Below are positions 5,158 through 9,443 of a DNA stretch of 9,443 nucleotides, piece by piece (position 1 is the stretch's first letter; the number at the start of each line of letters is the position of its first letter). The position numbers and the translations under genes are program-made. Origin of the DNA: an uncultured Bacilli bacterium (GTDB lineage: Bacteria; Bacillota_I; Bacilli_A; RF39; UBA660). The stretch lies in contig CANRPB010000060.1 in NCBI GenBank assembly GCA_947632415.1, forward strand, positions 1 through 9,443, read 5' to 3'. The notes under the pieces are model-generated. The model saw nothing but the letters and a program-made list of their open reading frames with translations. It was not told the origin of the DNA and did not search any database.

Positions 5158-7287
5158 CTACATATTTCTTCTAACAACATTAATTCCCATTTCAAAATAA
5201 TCTTCACAATCTAAATTTCTACTCTTATAATTATAAATATACATAATATTATCCTTAACACTTATTGGATATAAATTACCAAATTTATCTTTAATACAAC
5301 CATCACTAACACCATAATAATCAAGCAAATTAAACTTAGATACCATAACTTCTTCACGTGAACTAACAATTACTTCTAAATTGGGATGTTTGTGATAACG
5401 GTTATGATATGCTTCAATAATATCACTGGTTTGGTCTTTATCAAGTTCATAAGACAAAGTAATTTTTTTTGCTCCTAAATTATGTAAAAAAGCAACTGTA
5501 TAAGAATTTACAACATTGAAAGAAAAATCTGTGTCAAATAATTTATATTTATATAAACTTCCAACTTCTCCTATCAAAACTCTATCATTTATATCCTTAT
5601 AAGTATAATTAACTCTAGGAACACGATAATAAACATTATCTAGTTTCTTATACAAGGAATAATCATCAACATAAATATAATCATATAAAGATGCATTATA
5701 ATCATCTGCCTTATTTATTAAACAACTATATTTTTTAGTTTTATCAAAATCAGGAACTGAAGTATCATATTTACATTTTTTATAAAAGGTTTTATAAAGT
5801 CGTGCTTCCATAAGTTTAGAACAAACATCTCTTCTTAATTCATTAATTAAAGATACAGGTACAAAAACATTTGAATCCATAACAACATCTATTTTTTCAA
5901 TTGCAAAAACAGTATCACCTAATTTATTAATTTGTTTTATTACTTGTTCTTTACTTAAAGGACTATTTTTAGCACGTTCTACCACATCTTTAGTCGCACT
6001 AACTGTTCTTAATCCATCAGAAAATTCTAAATATAAAGGTTTACCTACATTTAATTTTATTAAACAAGAAATAAAAACTTTCCTAGACTTATCGTTTATT
6101 TTTTTTTTAATATCAACAATTTGATTATAGTCAGTCGTCTTTAAAACAAGAGAATTAATGCTTACAGGATCGCATTTAAAACTGATAATATCTCCTTTAT
6201 GGGCTTTTTTAACAGAACATTTATCTACAAACATCTTAGTTAAAATCTGCCCTTTATCAAAACGACCAACAATTCTTATTCCATCATTTATACTAATACT
6301 ATCATTTAATTTAATACTAACAAAACCATTTTTATAATCAATAACACGCCCTACTTCTACACCCATATGATTAGGACGTTTCTGATTGACAATATACCTT
6401 TCATTAAATAAATAACCATTAGTAAATTCACGATTAAATAATTTTTTCATATTTTTAATATCTTCATCAGTAATATCAACAAAACCAGATGTAAAATAAG
6501 AGTCAATAGCGTGTCTATATAAACTGACAACAAAATAAACATACTCAGGTCTTTTCATACGTCCTTCAATTTTAAAACTATCAATACCACTTTCAATTAA
6601 TTCACCAATTTTATCTAAGGTCATCAAATCTTTTGTACTTAACAAGTATTTATCTTTATTAATAGTTTTGCCATCACTTATAAGGTCATATTTTAGTCGA
6701 CAACATCCCGCACAAGCACCTCGATTACCACTACGACCACCTATTAAACTACTCATCAAACACTGTCCAGAATAACTGATACAAAGTGCCCCATGAACAA
6801 ATACTTCAATATCAACAGAACATTCTTTTTTTATTTTTTTTATATCATCAATACTAGTTTCACGAGCAAGAACTACCCTTTTTAAGCCTAATTTTTCAAA
6901 AAATTTAACTCCTTCAATATTATGAACATGGGCTTGAGTAGAAATATGAATTTCTAAGTTAGGATAAATTTTCCCAACTAAATCTATCATACCCAAATCC
7001 TGCATTATAACAGCATCGACATTATTACGGTGCAAAAAATCAATATATTCTAAAAATTCATCTACTTCCTTTTCATAAATAATAGTATTTACAGTAACGT
7101 ATACTTTAACACCATAAATATGACAATAATTAATTGCAGAAACTAGTTCTTCATTAGAAAAATTATCAGCAAAACTCCTAGCTCCATATTTCTTACCACT
7201 TAAATAAACAGCATCACATCCTGCTTGTAGTGCTGCAATAAGGGCTTCCATATTACCAGCAGGTGCAAGTAACTCAGGCTTTTTCAT
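5158..7287 (-). CDS. Long U32-family protein (RlhA-like RNA hydroxylase / 'collagenase-like' peptidase)
   Basis: The 709-residue protein opens with MKKPELLAPAGN, the standard U32 start. The family signature follows: EVFVHGALC...SGQCLMSS at 161-180, then GNRGACAGCCR (188-197), which provides C169, C176, C192, C195 and C196. Related proteins use four such cysteines for an iron-sulfur cluster. KIEGRMKRPEYV (239-250) ends the barrel-like domain. A middle region ends with PVSLINELRRDV near 477-488, typical of the DUF3656-type extension of long U32 proteins such as E. coli RlhA, a 23S rRNA C2501 hydroxylation factor. The last 190 or so residues are divergent. Short relatives (TrhP) hydroxylate tRNA U34. 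Length and domain order favour the RlhA type, but substrate is uncertain and the 'peptidase' name is historical. The ATG follows GGTGAT, and a promoter lies immediately upstream. Confidence 0.88.
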   Translation of the reverse strand: MKKPELLAPAGNMEALIAALQAGCDAVYLSGKKYGARSFADNFSNEELVSAINYCHIYGVKVYVTVNTIIYEKEVDEFLEYIDFLHRNNVDAVIMQDLGMIDLVGKIYPNLEIHISTQAHVHNIEGVKFFEKLGLKRVVLARETSIDDIKKIKKECSVDIEVFVHGALCISYSGQCLMSSLIGGRSGNRGACAGCCRLKYDLISDGKTINKDKYLLSTKDLMTLDKIGELIESGIDSFKIEGRMKRPEYVYFVVSLYRHAIDSYFTSGFVDITDEDIKNMKKLFNREFTNGYLFNERYIVNQKRPNHMGVEVGRVIDYKNGFVSIKLNDSISINDGIRIVGRFDKGQILTKMFVDKCSVKKAHKGDIISFKCDPVSINSLVLKTTDYNQIVDIKKKINDKSRKVFISCLIKLNVGKPLYLEFSDGLRTVSATKDVVERAKNSPLSKEQVIKQINKLGDTVFAIEKIDVVMDSNVFVPVSLINELRRDVCSKLMEARLYKTFYKKCKYDTSVPDFDKTKKYSCLINKADDYNASLYDYIYVDDYSLYKKLDNVYYRVPRVNYTYKDINDRVLIGEVGSLYKYKLFDTDFSFNVVNSYTVAFLHNLGAKKITLSYELDKDQTSDIIEAYHNRYHKHPNLEVIVSSREEVMVSKFNLLDYYGVSDGCIKDKFGNLYPISVKDNIMYIYNYKSRNLDCEDYFEMGINVVRRNM

Positions 7288-7302
7288 AATATCACCATCT
7301 AT

Positions 7303-7331
7303 ATTATAATATATAAACTAAAAACAGACAA
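7303..7331 (-). promoter_or_regulatory. Candidate promoter of the U32 gene, -35 inside the preceding terminator
   Basis: TTGTCT (7326-7331) and a perfect TATAAT (7303-7308) are 17 bp apart on the minus strand. The -35 box spans the loop and descending arm of the terminator hairpin at 7319-7341. The start site would be near 7296, giving a leader of only about nine bases that still includes GGTGAT. Confidence 0.55.
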
Positions 7332-7341
7332 TAAGTCTGTT
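7319..7341 (-). terminator. Intrinsic terminator of the coiled-coil gene
   Basis: On the minus strand ACAGAC and GTCTGT (7335-7340 and 7324-7329) form a 6-bp stem, extendable by one A-T pair, with loop TTATT and then TTTTAG. It begins directly at the TAA stop of the coiled-coil gene. Confidence 0.75.
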
Positions 7342-8243
7342 TATTCATTTGGCATACTATTAAAATTACTTGATAATCCTGAAATAAGTCTTTTGAATCT
7401 TTCACAATTTTTATTCAAATTATCTCTTTCAGACTCTAATTTTGATTCTTCAATTTGTTTCATTTTTTCAAAATGTTCTTTTTCGATTTCAAATTCTTTC
7501 TTACTGTTTTCTAAAGTTTCAAAATTAAAGTTCTTTTCTTTTTCGATTTCTTCTTTTTCTATATTTAATTTATCGAAACCATTTTTAATCTTTTCTTCTT
7601 CAACTTCTTTATACTTGGCAAAGTTTGCTTTTTGCATTTCTAATTTTTCTTGTTCAGCTTTTAATTTTTGTTCTCTTAGTGCTAATTCATTATTTTTAAC
7701 GTCAATATCGTTCTTAATTTGAACATTTTCTTCAGCTAAACGCATTCTTTGCAATTCTGATTTTTCTTTCAATTGTCTTCTTTCTATTTCAAGAGCACGC
7801 CTTTGTGAATCCATATATCTTGTAAATTCTTCTTTTTCTCTGGCAATTTGTTCTTTTAGTGAATCGATTTCTTTTTCTGTTTCAGCTAAAGTTTGTTTTT
7901 TAAGATTAATTTGTGAAATTAAGTCATTGGCGTCTTCAACACCATTATATATACTATCAAAAAAGCTATCTAATTCTGTGTGATCATCACTAGAAGGATC
8001 GATGGTAGCTAGGGGGTTATCATCCAAACTACCGCTTAAGTCTAATACATCATCTCCAAAATTTAGGACTTTTTCATCTTTGAAAGAAGCATCAAAATCA
8101 TAGTCTGATGATTTGTTTTTGCTATTGATGATGATTTCATCTTCTTCATCTAGGTTAACAAAATCTTTGTCGTCAAATGTTTTACTAAAGTCAAAAGTAT
8201 TTGAGTTATTATCAACAAAACCCACTAAGTTATCATTATTCAT
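7341..8243 (-). CDS. Acidic-head, long coiled-coil protein, unknown function
   Basis: This 300-residue protein has two parts. Residues 1 to about 105 are Asp/Asn/Ser-rich, acidic and low in complexity (for example LDEEDEIII at 31-39), probably disordered. From about 112 to 285 runs an almost uninterrupted Glu/Lys/Gln/Leu heptad-like coiled coil, with a short non-coil tail ending SMPNE. There is no signal peptide or membrane span, so it should be cytoplasmic. I recognise no domain. Coiled coils of this kind occur in scaffold, division or cytoskeletal proteins, and similarity searches would be biased by composition. ATG 8243 is chosen over ATG 8249 because AAAGGGG sits seven bases before 8243 but only one base before 8249. 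It is monocistronic: a terminator precedes it (sigH) and another follows its stop. Confidence 0.8.
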   Translation of the reverse strand: MNNDNLVGFVDNNSNTFDFSKTFDDKDFVNLDEEDEIIINSKNKSSDYDFDASFKDEKVLNFGDDVLDLSGSLDDNPLATIDPSSDDHTELDSFFDSIYNGVEDANDLISQINLKKQTLAETEKEIDSLKEQIAREKEEFTRYMDSQRRALEIERRQLKEKSELQRMRLAEENVQIKNDIDVKNNELALREQKLKAEQEKLEMQKANFAKYKEVEEEKIKNGFDKLNIEKEEIEKEKNFNFETLENSKKEFEIEKEHFEKMKQIEESKLESERDNLNKNCERFKRLISGLSSNFNSMPNE

Positions 8244-8265
8244 ACACATTCCCCTTTACGATACT

Positions 8266-8287
8266 ATTATAATCTTAATCAATTATA
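8266..8287 (-). promoter_or_regulatory. Weak candidate promoter region of the coiled-coil gene
   Basis: Two TATAAT hexamers occur on the minus strand (8266-8271 and 8282-8287) between the sigH terminator and the coiled-coil start. Neither has a convincing -35 box at 16-18 bp (ACTATG or TATCTT). A promoter is expected here because the gene lies behind a terminator, but the exact one is not decided. Confidence 0.35.
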
Positions 8288-8295
8288 ACATAGTT

Positions 8296-8320
8296 AAAAA
8301 AAAAAAGATATACTTTTTTT
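8296..8320 (-). terminator. AT-only-like terminator after the sigma factor gene
   Basis: On the minus strand AAAAAAAG (8313-8320) pairs with CTTTTTTT (8300-8307) around loop TATAT, and the T-run continues to 8296. The stem has a single G-C pair, so it is weak by ordinary standards. It does lie immediately after the stop codon, with an 11-base T run. Confidence 0.5.
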
Positions 8321-8323
8321 ATT

Positions 8324-8941
8324 TTAAATTTTATTTTTTAGTTGTGCTTTTATTTTGCTTTTGGCTCTTTGAAGTGTATTGTCGACAAATTTAATTGGTT
8401 TTCCTAGTATATCGGCGATTTCTTTGTATGTAAAGCCATTTATTTTTAAATTGATTACTTCTTTTTCAGAGTTACTTAGTATTTCATCAATAAGGTTTAA
8501 TATTTCATTTTTATTTTCTTCATTTATTAGTATTTTTTCGGGGTTATAACTATTGTCGGCTAGGCTTTTTCCAAATTCGTTGCTTTTGTCGTTTAGGTTT
8601 AATTCTAAATTAATGCTTTCATTTAAGGCTTTGTTTTTAAATCTCCCTGCTTGTACTATATAGGTTATAATACGACTGTTAATGCATTTGAGGGCATAGG
8701 TGTAAAAGCATACATCATATGATTCGTTGAAGTTGGTTATTGCGTCGTGTAGTCCTATCATGCCTTCTTGAATTAAGTCGTTTATTTCAATTCCGTAGTT
8801 TTTGCAATAGACAAGCAGTTTTGAGGCTCGTTCACATATTAATGGTTTGTATTTTTCAAAAATAACATCATTGGCTTGTTCGTTGTTTTCTGATACATAT
8901 GATATCATTTCATAGTCATTTATATTATCATCATAGTTCAT
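8324..8941 (-). CDS. sigH: Sigma-70 family RNA polymerase sigma factor, SigH-like
   Basis: This 205-residue alternative sigma factor directs RNA polymerase to its own promoter set. Region 2 includes DLIQEGMIGLHDAI (55-68), the core-binding helix, and YALKCINSRIITYI (82-95), the -10 contact region. Region 4 at about 155-200 carries LSNSEKEVI, then the helix-turn-helix GFTYKEIADILGKPIKFVDNTLQRAKSK. 'PEKILINEE', 'IITYI' and 'VDNTLQR' match the B. subtilis SigH pattern, and the position just after rlmB agrees with the Bacillota order rlmB-yacP-sigH. The yacP gene is missing. ATG 8941 is chosen over a TTG at 8962 because AGGTGA precedes it by four bases. It starts four bases after the rlmB stop. 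SigH controls entry to sporulation in Bacillus, and relatives drive competence elsewhere; the target set here is unknown. Confidence 0.85.
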   Translation of the reverse strand: MNYDDNINDYEMISYVSENNEQANDVIFEKYKPLICERASKLLVYCKNYGIEINDLIQEGMIGLHDAITNFNESYDVCFYTYALKCINSRIITYIVQAGRFKNKALNESINLELNLNDKSNEFGKSLADNSYNPEKILINEENKNEILNLIDEILSNSEKEVINLKINGFTYKEIADILGKPIKFVDNTLQRAKSKIKAQLKNKI

Positions 8942-8945
8942 TTTA

Positions 8946-9443
8946 TCACCTAATTGCTTCAAAAATAATAATACCTGCTGCTACTGAGGCATTTAAACTG
9001 TTAATGCTTCCACGCATGGGAATTGATGCGATGAAGTCACATTTTTTGCTTATTAAGTTGCTTATTCCTTTTCCTTCGTTGCCAATAATAATACATATTT
9101 TGCCACTATAGTCGATTTTTTTATAATCGGTTCCTTCCATGTCTGTTCCAATAATCCAATAACCGTTTTTTTTGAGGTAATCGATGGTTTGGCTTAGATT
9201 GGTTACTTGACATATTGGTATTTTTTCTATGGCTCCTGTGCTTACTTTCATGACGGTTGAGTTGACAGATACTGATCTATCTTTGGGTATTATGATTCCG
9301 CCTACTCCAGCTGCTTCTGATGTTCTTATTATTGCTCCAAAGTTGTGTGGATCTTCTAAGTGGTCGAGCATTATAATGAGGTTTTGGTTAATTATATTTT
9401 GGATATCATAATATTCATATGGTGCTATATCTAGTATTATTCC
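8946..9443 (-). CDS. rlmB: 23S rRNA (guanosine-2'-O)-methyltransferase RlmB / TrmH family, 5' end missing
   Basis: The last 165 residues of a SpoU/TrmH-family methyltransferase are visible; the frame stays open to the right edge, so the start lies outside. The segment GIILDIAPYEYYDI at the edge matches the linker that precedes the catalytic domain in RlmB. The internal ATG at 9371 is therefore not the real start. SpoU motif 1 is LEDPHNFGAIIRTSEAAG, motif 2 is IIGNEGKGISNLI, and motif 3 is IPMRGSINSLNASVAAGIIIFEA at the C-terminus. Together these form the knotted SAM-binding fold. RlmB methylates G2251 of 23S rRNA in E. coli (established for the family). The stop TGA is embedded in the SD of the sigma factor gene. 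Its codons favour C endings, unlike most of the window. Confidence 0.92.
   Translation of the reverse strand, partial: GIILDIAPYEYYDIQNIINQNLIIMLDHLEDPHNFGAIIRTSEAAGVGGIIIPKDRSVSVNSTVMKVSTGAIEKIPICQVTNLSQTIDYLKKNGYWIIGTDMEGTDYKKIDYSGKICIIIGNEGKGISNLISKKCDFIASIPMRGSINSLNASVAAGIIIFEAIR

Noticed and set aside
7393..7722. Plus-strand open frame rich in Ser, Phe and Leu opposite the coiled-coil gene
   Set aside because: It is the mirror of Glu/Lys-rich minus-strand codons, has no SD, and lies wholly inside a better gene.
8244..8330. Replication origin at the codon-use switch, suggested by the AT-rich gap
   Set aside because: I see no DnaA box (TTATCCACA-like) or repeat cluster, and the AT-richness is explained by the terminator and -10 hexamers.
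8113..8394. Plus-strand open frame spanning the gap between the coiled-coil and sigma genes
   Set aside because: It has no ribosome binding site, a low-complexity Phe/Lys product read from a poly-A/T stretch, and overlaps two genes with clear signals.
8946..9371. Reading the rRNA methyltransferase as a complete gene starting at ATG 9371
   Set aside because: The same frame is open and conserved RlmB-like sequence (GIILDIAPYEYYDI) continues to the window edge, so the start lies outside.
1..9443. CRISPR array, transposase or insertion sequence
   Set aside because: I found no regularly spaced direct repeats, no cas or transposase-like product, and no long terminal inverted repeats.
1..9443. Mycoplasma genetic code (TGA as Trp)
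   Set aside because: TGA ends rlmB and rseP exactly at the expected C-termini, and Trp residues are encoded by TGG.

Overview
The window is AT-rich DNA from a low-GC Bacillota, most likely a Bacilli or Mollicutes-like gut lineage. That view rests on base composition, a SigH-like sigma factor directly after rlmB, the cdsA-rseP pair, AGGTGA-type Shine-Dalgarno (SD) sites and a CCA-encoding tRNA-Leu. TGA is read as stop (ends of rlmB and rseP) and TGG as Trp, so the Mycoplasma code does not apply. No genus can be named from the sequence alone.

Left edge (1-690) looks accessory. The 5' part of a DUF3800-family gene leaves the window leftwards, with its own promoter and an overlapping palindrome. 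Divergent to it is a self-contained plus-strand unit of about 250 bp: promoter, a hairpin that buries the SD, a 33-residue Ile/Leu-rich membrane peptide, and an intrinsic terminator. A repeat-like 18-mer and the terminator of the leftward genes follow.

Core (692-9443) is entirely on the minus strand, so its genes read right to left. The order is rlmB (partial, enters from the right edge), sigH-like sigma factor, terminator, acidic/coiled-coil protein of unknown function, terminator, long U32-family (RlhA-like) protein, cdsA, rseP, an 88-residue orphan, an ABC-2 exporter (ATPase then permease), tRNA-Leu(GAG), terminator. Promoters are visible before the U32 gene and before cdsA. From cdsA to the permease the genes abut or overlap, so they form one operon of envelope functions: phospholipid precursor synthesis, site-2 proteolysis and an ABC exporter. 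The tRNA follows the permease by 10 bp and is probably read from the same transcript.

Two points stand out. First, the peptide unit at 341-590 has the layout expected of a type I toxin or other riboregulated membrane peptide. Second, rseP shares an operon with a two-gene exporter and an orphan. In other Bacillota, RseP-type proteases depend functionally on ABC exporters of similar type (EcsAB, PptAB). Synonymous codon choice also changes sharply: rlmB-sigH favours C-ending codons, while the genes to the left favour T-ending ones.
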